Assembly: GCA_934427095.1 (NCBI GenBank)
Contig: CAKRYM010000010.1
Location: 1-19,157 of the forward strand
Direction: 5' to 3'
Length of the DNA stretch: 19,157 bases
Source: an uncultured Bacillota bacterium
GTDB lineage: Bacteria; Bacillota; Dehalobacteriia; UBA4068
The translations under genes and the position numbers were made by a program. The notes below the pieces were generated by a model that was not told the DNA's origin, ran no database searches, and saw only the letters and a list, made by a program, of their open reading frames with translations. Every line of letters starts with the position of its first letter. Position 1 is the first letter of the stretch. Below are positions 7,535-13,778 of this stretch, piece by piece.

Positions 7535-8073
7535 GGGCATAAACCGCCTTTCTTAGATAAGCAGCCTTTCCTCAGCAAAGGGAAACCGCAAACCACTTCC
7601 ACTACCGTATCGGCTTCTTCTGCCAAGGCGCAGTTGATTTTTCCCAAAGCCCGCACATAAGCCATGGTCATTTCATCATAGCCGCCGCCGTCTCCCCCCA
7701 CTTCATTGCTGACCAAAACCAGGTGATGGCCTTGGGCAGCTAAAGCTTTGATGCCCTGGATAACCGGAGGAAAAGGGTCGCTGGGGAAAATGGGGCCGCT
7801 GAACATCTCATTGGCTGTTAAATTCCCCACGCATTCCAGCAAAACCGTACCGGTTTTGGGTATACAAAGGCCAGCTAAGTCCCGCTCCCGCTCAAGGGTA
7901 AGGAAGCCTTTGCCTGCCCGTAAAGCCCTATGCCGCTTGATCCTGGCCCTACTTTCTGCCCCATCCTGCTGCATGGTAGCCAAATAATACCAAGGCCCTG
8001 GCAAAGAAAGGCAAAAAGATTCCGCCCAAGCGCTTTTGCCGGAAGCCGCGCCCCCAACACACAAAATCATCAT
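7531..8073 (-). CDS. cobU: Adenosylcobinamide kinase / adenosylcobinamide-phosphate guanylyltransferase
   Basis: This bifunctional enzyme phosphorylates adenosylcobinamide and converts the phosphate to the GDP-activated form used by CobS. The 180-residue length is typical. The P-loop GGAASGKS is at 7-14. RIKRHRALR (44-52) contains His48, matching the histidine guanylylated in Salmonella CobU. Other conserved parts are LLECVGNLTANEM, SNEVGGDGGG and the C-terminal VCGFPLLRKG. The ATG overlaps the cobT stop (ATGA), with GAGGG 9 nt upstream. A second, shortened CobU-like gene lies just beyond cobS. Confidence 0.96.
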   Translation of the reverse strand: MMILCVGGAASGKSAWAESFCLSLPGPWYYLATMQQDGAESRARIKRHRALRAGKGFLTLERERDLAGLCIPKTGTVLLECVGNLTANEMFSGPIFPSDPFPPVIQGIKALAAQGHHLVLVSNEVGGDGGGYDEMTMAYVRALGKINCALAEEADTVVEVVCGFPLLRKGCLSKKGGLCP

Positions 8074-9134
8074 CGCATATCGCCCTCTTGCAGCTCATAC
8101 TGGGCAATGCCTGCTGCCGCAAAGTCTGCGGAACCGTGATATACCGCTAAGGCCATATCATACAAGGGCAGCATACAAACAGCCCCGGTTCCTTCCCCTA
8201 ATTTGAGCCCCGCCTGCAAAGGGGCGTTTAAGCCCAGCTCCTGCAGAATTCGCTGGGCAGCAGGCTCAGCCGAACAATGGCTAGCCAGCATGGCGCAGGT
8301 AGAAGCCGGGCAAAGCCGGGCGGCGATCAAAGCGGCCACGGAACTAATTAAGCCGTCGATCAGCACTGGGACACGATACAAAGCGCCGCCTAAGAATAAA
8401 CCGGTCATACCCGCCAAATCAAAGCCGCCTAATTTCGCCAACACATCCAAGGGGTCCTTGGGGTCAGGTTGATGTAAGGCAATCCCCTGTTTAATGGCGG
8501 CGATTTTCCGCGCCAGCCCGGCATTGGATAAACCAGCCCCCCGGCCAGTCACCGTCTCCACGGGCAAAGAGAGGAGCAATGCCGTGACCGCGCTGGAAGT
8601 AGTGGTGTTGCCAATGCCCATTTCCCCGGTGACCAGGATTTGATACCCTTTTTCCTGATATTCTTTTACCAAGGCAATCCCCGTTTCTATGGCTTGTACT
8701 GCTTCAGAGCGGCTCATGGCCGGCTTCTTGGCTAAGTTTTTGGTGCCGTTGGCAATATGGCAATCCTTTGTTCCTTCTACCCTTTCCAGCATACCCATAT
8801 CCACAGCGAACACATCAGCCTTAGCCACAGAGGCCATCAGACAGACCGAGGAATGATGCTGCACCACAGAACGGGCAACAGCCGCGGTCACCGAAACATC
8901 CGTTTGGGTAACCCCTTCTGCCACCACACCGTTATCCGCACAAAGGACCAGCACAGCCCGTTTATCCAAATGCACGTCTATTTTCCCGGTTAAGGCAGCG
9001 ATACGGACAATTTCCTCTTCTAATTGGCCTAAGCCTTTCAGGGGCTTGGCAATATGGTCCCAATGGGCTTGGGCAGCTTGAGCGGCTTCTGCATCCGGGG
9101 GCAGAATCCGTGCGTTTAATTCCTGAACATCCAT
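8070..9134 (-). CDS. cobT: Nicotinate-nucleotide-dimethylbenzimidazole phosphoribosyltransferase
   Basis: CobT transfers phosphoribose from nicotinate mononucleotide to the lower-ligand base, giving alpha-ribazole phosphate. From the chosen start (MDVQELNARI) the protein is 354 residues, the family norm. Landmarks are CADNGVVAEGVTQTDVSVTA near 65-85, GEMGIGNTTTSSAVTALL near 170, GRGAGLSNAGLARK near 195, and the C-terminal KLGEGTGAVCMLPL with the catalytic Glu. The open frame continues upstream to 9257, but that part runs through the riboswitch terminator, so it is not coding. AAGGG lies 10 nt before 9134; an ATG at 9170 is possible but poorly placed. It is the first gene of the riboswitch-controlled operon, so cobalamin should repress it. 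Confidence 0.95.
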   Translation of the reverse strand: MDVQELNARILPPDAEAAQAAQAHWDHIAKPLKGLGQLEEEIVRIAALTGKIDVHLDKRAVLVLCADNGVVAEGVTQTDVSVTAAVARSVVQHHSSVCLMASVAKADVFAVDMGMLERVEGTKDCHIANGTKNLAKKPAMSRSEAVQAIETGIALVKEYQEKGYQILVTGEMGIGNTTTSSAVTALLLSLPVETVTGRGAGLSNAGLARKIAAIKQGIALHQPDPKDPLDVLAKLGGFDLAGMTGLFLGGALYRVPVLIDGLISSVAALIAARLCPASTCAMLASHCSAEPAAQRILQELGLNAPLQAGLKLGEGTGAVCMLPLYDMALAVYHGSADFAAAGIAQYELQEGDMR

Positions 9135-9199
9135 GCTTTTCTTTCCCTTCGGTTTTCTTTCTTTCGCCATTCCCTGCGGCGGAAAACACCCCGAAGCCC

Positions 9200-9226
9200 A
9201 AAAAAGCTCCTTTTTATCAAAGGAGC
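9200..9226 (-). terminator. Riboswitch expression-platform terminator before cobT
   Basis: A perfect 8-bp stem GCTCCTTT / AAAGGAGC (9226-9219 with 9213-9206), a 5-nt loop, then six T residues on the minus strand. It lies between the cobalamin riboswitch and cobT and is the obvious premature-termination element. A neighbouring hairpin GCAGGC/GCCTGC (9255-9239) may belong to the switching part. Confidence 0.92.
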
Positions 9227-9261
9227 GCAGAGAAAACAGCAGGCAATTTGCCTGCATCAGG

Positions 9262-9425
9262 CCCCAGCAGTGTTACGCAGGCGGACAAGTCTCCCGGCTT
9301 TGCTTCCTCCTACTCAGGCGTCTTCCCATCTTATGACAGTGACCTTTTGCCTTTTCGTCAGCTTCACGGTTACTGGGGCAGCGCGGAAATCTCATCCGCT
9401 TCCTTCGGTACATGACCGGCGCCAA
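9262..9425 (-). ncRNA. Cobalamin riboswitch
   Basis: The minus strand carries the conserved cobalamin aptamer in order: GGAAGCGGATGAGATTTCCG followed by GCTGCCCCAGTAACCGTGAA (consensus GCTGCCCCCGCAACTGT), then GTCACTG, GGGAAGACGCC, and a B12 box AAGCCGGGAGACTTGTCC. It starts about 35 nt after a sigma-A promoter and is followed by a terminator and cobT. Binding of a cobalamin should favour the terminator and switch off the operon. Exact ends of the outer pairing are approximate. Confidence 0.95.
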
Positions 9426-9443
9426 ACAGCGCATCCCCCTGCC

Positions 9444-9986
9444 TTATTCCATTGGTTTCATTATACCCCTTGCCTGGGAAAAGTCAATTGCGCCCCACCT
9501 ACCTTTGTCGAAAAATTGTCCACAGGGGCCCTCCTTTTGCCCTGGCAATGGCTTTTCCTCTGTTTTAGGGCCGTAATTCAGCTGTTTGGACAAACGGCGA
9601 AACCCCGTTTGAATGCTGTCGGAAATGCGGCTGGGGCAGACCTGCTCCGCCTGGGCCACTTCCACCCGCTTCATCTCCAGATAATAGCAGGCATAAATCC
9701 GCCTAGCCTGTTTGGGGGTTAATTCCGTCAAGACGGTATAAATTTCCGTCTGAACTTCTTGTTTTTCCAACACCTCCAAGGGCGTAGGCGGCTTTTTCAA
9801 TACGCAATTTTCTAAGCCGTCGCCTCTGTCCAAGGAATATTGGGCCTTATACCGATACATTTGTCTTGTCCTGGCAGCTTCCGCCCGTTCTGATGCCCGA
9901 AAGACCTCCCAAATTTCTTCGGACACCTCTATCCATTCATCGGTGTGATACACATTAGGGTACAGATTCCGTAAATTGATTTCCAT
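9444..9986 (-). CDS. Sigma-70 region-4-like protein of accessory type
   Basis: This 180-residue protein is not a full sigma factor. Residues about 75-135 (LTELTPKQARRIYACYYLEM, then VAQAEQVCPSRISDSIQTGF) resemble sigma-70 region 4 with a helix-turn-helix. The N-terminal part (YHTDEWIEVSEEIWEVFRAS) looks like the small sigma-like proteins common in conjugative elements and prophages of Bacillota. The last ~45 residues are basic and unconserved in appearance, and their codons also hold the cobT promoter. The start at 9986 (MEINLRN) has GGGAGG 6 nt upstream; an ATG at 10013 has no comparable site. It lies after a strong terminator and no clear promoter of its own was found. It may be a relic of a mobile element or a transcription regulator. 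Confidence 0.72.
   Translation of the reverse strand: MEINLRNLYPNVYHTDEWIEVSEEIWEVFRASERAEAARTRQMYRYKAQYSLDRGDGLENCVLKKPPTPLEVLEKQEVQTEIYTVLTELTPKQARRIYACYYLEMKRVEVAQAEQVCPSRISDSIQTGFRRLSKQLNYGPKTEEKPLPGQKEGPCGQFFDKGRWGAIDFSQARGIMKPME
9460..9487 (-). promoter_or_regulatory. Sigma-A promoter of the cobalamin operon, inside the preceding gene
   Basis: On the minus strand TTGACT (9487-9482), a 16-bp spacer and a perfect TATAAT (9465-9460). The promoter lies within the last 15 codons of the upstream sigma-like gene, and transcription would begin near 9453, just before the riboswitch. Confidence 0.9.
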
Positions 9987-10061
9987 GGCACGCCTCCCTT
10001 TCTTTTCTTGCACAATTTTTCCTGAGGAAAAGGAGTGTTTGGCGGCGCCCTGCTATCGTCA

Positions 10062-10112
10062 TAAGGAAAACCGGCAATATCGAGGTAAATCAACCAGAAC
10101 GATATTGCCGGT
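10062..10112 (-). terminator. Strong terminator ending the accessory membrane-protein operon
   Basis: A perfect 13-bp inverted repeat ACCGGCAATATCG / CGATATTGCCGGT (10070-10082 with 10100-10112) encloses 17 nt, which themselves contain GGT/ACC pairing. On the minus strand it is followed by TTTTCCTTAT. It lies 170 bp past the last gene of the block and would separate it from the sigma-like gene. Confidence 0.75.
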
Positions 10113-10282
10113 AAGAGGGTAGAAAAGCCTTGGGAAAGGCTTATGCTTTTTTTAAAAAAGATGTTGTGTCACGGCCCGGGGAATAAGCCCAGACCCCCAA
10201 AAAGGAAATGCCCATATGGTGTTCTCCGATAGCAGGCGGAGTTTCGTTTAGCAAGGTTTATATTCCGCATGCCCCTCTGTGG
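10113..10282. other. Intergenic stretch with a second small hairpin
   Basis: No gene is seen here. A 7-bp hairpin AAGCCTT / AAGGCTT (10125-10142) with a 4-nt loop is followed on the plus strand, after ATGC, by seven T residues. It has terminator form for the plus strand although no plus-strand gene precedes it. A palindromic CTTTTTTTAAAAAAG run (10146-10160) follows. Confidence 0.4.
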
Positions 10283-10969
10283 TTAGGGTTCTTCCCCGGC
10301 GATCCAATGGCCCAGTGTTTTGCGGAATTCGGCCATTTCCTGCCTGAGGCGTCGTCCCCAAAAGCTTTCTTCTGCGGCGGCTTTCGCTGCTGCCTCGGCC
10401 TCTGCCGCTTCCTTTGCCTCTGCTTCCGCCTTCTTCTCCTCGATGTATTCCTCAGCGCTATCGTAAATGACGCCGTTTACGACAAGAGGGTCGTTATAGT
10501 GACCGTTACCATATTTTTCTAATATTCTATCCAGCTCTTCTGCTGTGACGCCGGTGGATTTATCCTCTTTGCTGTCCTCCAGCTGCTGAATGCTTTCCGC
10601 CTGGGCGCTGATGATTTCTTCCTGCTCCGTCAGGCGTTTTTCCATTTCCGCCAGGCTTTGCTGCAAGTCCTGTATCTCCGCGGATCTCTTTTGCGCAAGG
10701 GAATATTGCGTCCAACTTAAGCCGGCCAAAAGCAATACACAAACGCCTAGGATCACCGCGGGCAGCATACCCCTGCGCCGCTGTTTCGGTGTTTTCGATG
10801 ATTTAGCGGCTTCCTTTTTTCCCTTTTCCTGCCGGCTCTCTTCCTGCGCAGGCAAAGGCTTGGGCTCATCTTGTCGCCTTACCACCCGCGCTTCCGAAAG
10901 CGCCCGGCCGCAGCCCGCACAAAATTGACTATCTGCTGGGAGCGGCATCCCACAATTTGGGCATATCAT
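10283..10969 (-). CDS. Zinc-ribbon membrane protein with coiled coil
   Basis: This 228-residue protein of unknown function starts with a zinc ribbon (CPNCG at 3-7, CAGCG at 17-21). A charged linker ending in KQRRRG leads to one membrane segment (about 68-87). A predicted coiled coil follows (about 93-135, AEIQDLQQSLAEMEKRLTEQ), then an acidic Ala/Glu-rich helix (about 180-205). The basic residues before the membrane segment suggest the ribbon is cytoplasmic and the coiled coil outside. The start MICPNCG at 10969 follows AAAGGCGG at 7 nt; a GTG start at 11011 with AGG-type site would add 14 residues. It is the last gene of the block controlled from the XRE regulator end. Confidence 0.78.
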   Translation of the reverse strand: MICPNCGMPLPADSQFCAGCGRALSEARVVRRQDEPKPLPAQEESRQEKGKKEAAKSSKTPKQRRRGMLPAVILGVCVLLLAGLSWTQYSLAQKRSAEIQDLQQSLAEMEKRLTEQEEIISAQAESIQQLEDSKEDKSTGVTAEELDRILEKYGNGHYNDPLVVNGVIYDSAEEYIEEKKAEAEAKEAAEAEAAAKAAAEESFWGRRLRQEMAEFRKTLGHWIAGEEP

Positions 10970-11065
10970 CTCCACACCGCCTTTTCTCCACAACTTTTCT
11001 TTATTGCTCACTTCCTACCTTTTGCCGAAAACGCCTTAGGGCAGCAGAAAGCGACTGTTCCTATT

Positions 11066-11560
11066 CTAATAAGCCGCTTGCATATCCTCATCGATTTCCT
11101 CTGCGGTTTCCTCTGACCAAAGCTTTCCGCGGCATTTGCCTTGGATCAGGACAGCCAAGCCATAAATGACCGATAAAAGCCCATAAAGGAAGTATGGCCA
11201 AAAGAAAAAATGAACATATGGCAAAAGCAAAAGGCTTATGATGATTTCCCCTACCGCAGAACAACAAATCAACACGCCAAAAATCACATAACGATCCCCA
11301 TAGCGAGTTGGACAAACCTTTTGACTAAGGTAAAGGGTCAAAGGGATTCCGTACCAAAGGGGAGCGATAGCCAAGCCCAGGAAAAAAGAACCACCAAGGA
11401 TGATCACGACCAGCTTTAAAAAGGTGGTTAATTCCACAAACAGGGAAAGCAAATACGTCAAAAGCAGCATATCTAAGGCAACGATCAAGGAAAACAACCA
11501 CCAGCAGCCAACCAAAGTCAGCCAAGCCAAAAAACGCCTCATTTTTCCTGTTTTATTCAT
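11066..11560 (-). CDS. Multi-pass membrane protein of unknown function
   Basis: This 164-residue protein has about four hydrophobic segments (roughly 10-36, 44-75, 90-112, 115-140), a positively charged start (MNKTGKMRR) and an acidic cytoplasmic-looking tail (SEETAEEIDEDMQ). No family motif was recognised. The start at 11560 is chosen because GAGG lies 6 nt upstream; the longer open frame to 11674 would overlap the preceding gene and read as low-complexity sequence. It lies 44 bp after the 2-TM zinc-ribbon gene and 96 bp before the coiled-coil zinc-ribbon gene, on the same strand, so it probably shares their transcript. Confidence 0.72.
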   Translation of the reverse strand: MNKTGKMRRFLAWLTLVGCWWLFSLIVALDMLLLTYLLSLFVELTTFLKLVVIILGGSFFLGLAIAPLWYGIPLTLYLSQKVCPTRYGDRYVIFGVLICCSAVGEIIISLLLLPYVHFFFWPYFLYGLLSVIYGLAVLIQGKCRGKLWSEETAEEIDEDMQAAY

Positions 11561-11604
11561 ATTCTTCCTCTTTTCTTTCGTTTCCTCTTTTTCGAAGCCT
11601 GGGC

Positions 11605-12117
11605 TTACTGCCCTGTTCCGGTTCCCGCTTGTCCCATGTTTTCCGGCCATACCCGGCCCCCACAAGAGCTGCAAAACGTACTCCCTGGCACTAAAGAATT
11701 ACCGCAGTGCCGGCAAAAACGGACAGAATATTTGGGGGTTTCCCTTTTTTCTGGGCCAGGCGACAAGGAGGAATCTACCATCACGGCCTCTCCTTCCCCT
11801 GGGGTGGACATGGCCTCTGCCGCTGGGGAAATTGGCGCAACGGGGTCGTTCTTAGGAAAAGCATTTGGTTCCGGCGCTGCTGCTTTGCTTGCCCCAGCCG
11901 GGATACTCACCTGCGGCATAATTGCAGTCAGGTTCGGCTCTCCCTTTCTTTTTTCGGGGATTTTGTTCAAACAAAGGGTGATGATGGTGGTTACCAATGG
12001 CGTGAGGATAAAGCTAAACAAGTAATATCCCCAAAATTTTCTTCCCTTCTTTTTGGCAATATAGCCCGGCAAAATTGCCCATAATGCAACGCCTAGGAAC
12101 CATATCCATTCGCTCAT
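11605..12117 (-). CDS. Two-TM membrane protein with C-terminal zinc ribbon
   Basis: This 170-residue protein has two membrane segments at about 3-20 and 31-49, separated by the short basic turn AKKKGRKFWG, which is common in small Bacillota membrane proteins. A Pro/Ala-rich linker of about 75 residues connects them to a zinc ribbon (Cys135, Cys138, Cys149, Cys152 in CRHCG and CSSCG). The topology suggests the ribbon faces the cytoplasm if both termini are inside. AGGAGG lies 9 nt before the ATG. It is the second protein in this block with a zinc ribbon tied to the membrane. Specific function unknown. Confidence 0.78.
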   Translation of the reverse strand: MSEWIWFLGVALWAILPGYIAKKKGRKFWGYYLFSFILTPLVTTIITLCLNKIPEKRKGEPNLTAIMPQVSIPAGASKAAAPEPNAFPKNDPVAPISPAAEAMSTPGEGEAVMVDSSLSPGPEKRETPKYSVRFCRHCGNSLVPGSTFCSSCGGRVWPENMGQAGTGTGQ

Positions 12118-12173
12118 CCTGCTTTTCCTCCTCTTCTTTCTGGCGCACTAGGCCGCCATTCTCCTTATGTGTT

Positions 12174-12602
12174 TTACGGCTCAGCCGTGTCAATACAAAT
12201 CTGGCAAGGGGTATAGTCCCCGCTTGCATATTCCTCCTTGGTTAAGCGGTGGACATTAGGCTTGTCCTGGATATAGCGGCAATCCTTCACATGATATTTT
12301 TCCCCATATTCCGTTACATAGTAGGCGCCGTAATACAGGCGCTGCTGCTGATGCCAAGCCACGAAAAAAACCGCCAGCGTCACTGCCACCAGGCAGAGCA
12401 GAGCCTTTACCATGGCCCGTTTATGGTTAACGCACCAGATTTTCCCCTGGCTGAGCAATGGGGGGTGCAGCAAATAATGGGCAAATTCATTGGCTTCCTG
12501 TTCTTCTATGGTATAATGCCCACCCTGACCAGCCCGTAAATGCCTGCAAACAATATGCCCAAGCTCATGAGAAAGAGCGTATAATTTTTCTTCCACAGTC
12601 AT
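12174..12602 (-). CDS. ImmA/IrrE metallopeptidase, C-terminal fragment with membrane anchor
   Basis: These 142 codons start at an ATG overlapping the stop of the upstream frame (ATGA). The protein begins inside a protease domain: SHELGHIVCRH at 11-21 gives the HExxH zinc site, and EEQEANEFAHYLLHP carries the expected downstream acidic residue. Then come a membrane segment (about 62-82) and a C-terminal part with YHVKDC and PCQIC, a possible second metal site outside the cell. The preceding frame (12865-12599) supplies the N-terminal half of the same family, and the two align end to end without a gap. Either the gene is frameshifted by one base, or the halves are made by coupled reinitiation. 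ImmA proteases usually cleave the neighbouring XRE repressor. Confidence 0.8.
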   Translation of the reverse strand: MTVEEKLYALSHELGHIVCRHLRAGQGGHYTIEEQEANEFAHYLLHPPLLSQGKIWCVNHKRAMVKALLCLVAVTLAVFFVAWHQQQRLYYGAYYVTEYGEKYHVKDCRYIQDKPNVHRLTKEEYASGDYTPCQICIDTAEP

Positions 12603-12865
12603 TTGTTCATAAACGAAAACAGCTTAATCTCCTGTCGCTGATAAACGAAAGCGGTTCGCTGTTGTACAAACTTCTGCAAGGAAAGTTTCTCAATTAAGGC
12701 CGCCACATATTGGCTTTGCTCCGGTAAATCATAATCAATGACGTCAAAGCCATATTGGCTGAATAATTGCAGCAAACCGTCTAAATCAAGAGAGCTTTTG
12801 TTGATTTTCGTTAATTCTTTCACGGCCAAATGCTTTGCCCAACAAGAATTACCGCTTTTTCTCAT
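12599..12865 (-). CDS. ImmA/IrrE metallopeptidase, N-terminal fragment
   Basis: This 88-codon frame reads as the start of an ImmA/IrrE-family protein. The SSLDLDGLLQLFSQYGFDVIDYD part is the usual opening helix and strand, and TAFVYQRQEIKLFSFMNK corresponds to the beta strands just before the protease helix. It stops at TGA where MTVEEKLYALSHELGH of the next frame begins. One extra A in the A-run at the junction (AACAAATGAC) would restore one reading frame of about 230 residues. AAGG lies 9 nt before the ATG, and the start overlaps the XRE regulator gene by 17 bp. Alone it lacks the catalytic site. The split could be a true mutation, a sequencing error, or a functional two-part gene. Confidence 0.72.
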   Translation of the reverse strand: MRKSGNSCWAKHLAVKELTKINKSSLDLDGLLQLFSQYGFDVIDYDLPEQSQYVAALIEKLSLQKFVQQRTAFVYQRQEIKLFSFMNK

Positions 12866-13289
12866 CTTCTAATACCTTCTTGATCAAGGATTTGATTTGC
12901 TCCATATCCAGCAAGGGTTCGTGTTGGCTGGCAAAACCAATGCCATTAAACCCTTTCAGCGTGGGCTCGCTTTCGTCCTGTGTGCAACGATCGTATTCAA
13001 TGTTCAACACGGTATTGACTGTGTGCAACCCTTGGTCATCCAATTGTACCAATTTCAAATAAAAATCATGAAAGGCACGGTTAAACAAAATTAAATCCTC
13101 ATTAAACGCCTGTTTAATGTTTAAGAGGCAACAGATTTTCATGACGGTGTCATAGGAAGTACCGCCAATGCCTTTGGTCAAAGCATTGGATAATGTGCTA
13201 TAAGGAATACCGCTTGCCTCGGAAAAACTGCGCAGACTTTTGTATTGCCGTTTGATCTCATTTTTGATCAAAAGGGTAATGCTATCCAT
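12849..13289 (-). CDS. XRE-family helix-turn-helix regulator
   Basis: This 146-residue protein has an N-terminal helix-turn-helix of the Cro/CI (XRE) type: KNEIKRQYKSLRSFSEASGI, then YSTLSNALTKGIGGTSYDTV with the recognition helix around 28-36. The second half (about 70-146) is a non-DNA-binding region of unknown fold containing EYDRCTQDESEPTLKGFNG. It is followed with a 17-bp overlap by an ImmA/IrrE peptidase, the arrangement of ImmR-ImmA pairs in integrative elements and phages, where the protease inactivates the repressor. GGGAG lies 6 nt before the ATG. The gene has its own promoter with a symmetric element in the spacer and is divergent from the SCIFF gene, so autoregulation is likely and effects on SCIFF are possible. 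Confidence 0.85.
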   Translation of the reverse strand: MDSITLLIKNEIKRQYKSLRSFSEASGIPYSTLSNALTKGIGGTSYDTVMKICCLLNIKQAFNEDLILFNRAFHDFYLKLVQLDDQGLHTVNTVLNIEYDRCTQDESEPTLKGFNGIGFASQHEPLLDMEQIKSLIKKVLEDEKKR

Positions 13290-13331
13290 GAAACTCTCCC
13301 TTTATTTTTTTCACTTAACCTTCACAAAACC

Positions 13332-13379
13332 ATAATATCACCAAATTTTGGCCGAGTTAATACAAAATTATCCAAATTT
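13332..13379 (-). promoter_or_regulatory. Promoter of the XRE regulator block with probable operator
   Basis: On the minus strand TTAACT (13360-13355), a 17-bp spacer and TATTAT (13337-13332). The spacer contains CCAAATTTTGG (13341-13351), an 11-bp dyad, and a second CCAAATTT lies at 13372-13379, 31 bp away or about three helical turns. The arrangement suits an autoregulating repressor; binding itself is inferred. Confidence 0.65.
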
Positions 13380-13462
13380 AGACCATTTCCCACTTTCCTT
13401 GGTTTTCTCTTTCTCTTGGCAAATCTTTTTCTTTGGGGCGCCCTTCAGGGCCAGGCTATTTC

Positions 13463-13491
13463 TTGACAAGTAAACCAGAACATGATATGAT
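13463..13491 (+). promoter_or_regulatory. Sigma-A promoter of the SCIFF gene
   Basis: A perfect TTGACA (13463-13468), a 17-bp spacer and TATGAT (13486-13491). Transcription would begin near 13498, giving a leader of about 73 nt before the SCIFF start. This is the best sigma-A match in the window. Confidence 0.93.
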
Positions 13492-13570
13492 TTTAACAGT
13501 ATAGCTTTCCTTTTCCCCCTTGTCTACTCTGGTGGAAAGGGAAAAATCTGCGAATATTGGAGCGATTCCC

Positions 13571-13717
13571 ATGGAAAGAATCAAAACAATTGAAACTCGG
13601 AATCTTTGCGAAAGTGCAAAGAATGGCGGTTGCGGTGAGTGCCAGACCTCTTGCCAGTCGGCCTGCAAAACCTCCTGCGGTGTTGCCAACCAGCAGTGTG
13701 AAAAAACCGAAGAATAA
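13571..13717 (+). CDS. scfA: SCIFF ranthipeptide precursor
   Basis: This 48-residue precursor belongs to the SCIFF family (six cysteines in forty-five residues), RiPP peptides of Clostridia whose maturase forms Cys-to-Thr thioether links. The leader MERIKTIETRN and the core GECQTSCQSACKTSC are close to the family consensus. Cysteines are at 13, 21, 24, 28, 32, 36 and 43; Cys13 is extra to the usual six. The start at 13571 follows GGAG at 8 nt; a TTG 17 codons upstream lacks a ribosome binding site. The gene has a strong promoter, is followed by a terminator, and lies 61 bp before its maturase. The biological function of SCIFF remains uncertain; related ranthipeptides have been linked to population signalling. 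Confidence 0.96.
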   Translation: MERIKTIETRNLCESAKNGGCGECQTSCQSACKTSCGVANQQCEKTEE

Positions 13718-13727
13718 ACCCGCCAAG

Positions 13728-13755
13728 AGCCGCCGGAACAACAGGCGGCTTTTTT
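13728..13755 (+). terminator. Intrinsic terminator between SCIFF and its maturase
   Basis: A perfect 7-bp G/C-rich stem AGCCGCC / GGCGGCT (13728-13734 with 13744-13750) with a 9-nt loop is followed directly by a run of T residues. It starts 10 bp past the SCIFF stop and ends 24 bp before the maturase start. No promoter is visible after it, so the maturase is probably made by partial read-through. Confidence 0.92.
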
Positions 13756-13778
13756 ATGCTTAAAAATTGGAGAAAATC

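Noticed and set aside
9135..9257. N-terminal extension of CobT
   Set aside because: The extra codons run through the riboswitch terminator hairpin and its T-tract, and CobT has its normal length from 9134.
10146..10160. CTTTTTTTAAAAAAG palindrome as a protein-binding site
   Set aside because: A/T runs of this length arise easily by chance and nothing nearby supports an operator.
10208..10522. Plus-strand open frame of 104 codons
   Set aside because: It lies opposite the coiled-coil zinc-ribbon gene, is rich in Cys/Phe/Leu as expected for the reverse of Ala/Glu-rich codons, and has no credible ribosome binding site.
12590..12615. Programmed -1 frameshift joining the two ImmA/IrrE halves
   Set aside because: The codons before the stop (AAC AAA) do not form a slippery heptamer: slipping back one base gives GAA CAA, which the same tRNAs would not read. 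Reinitiation or mutation fits better.
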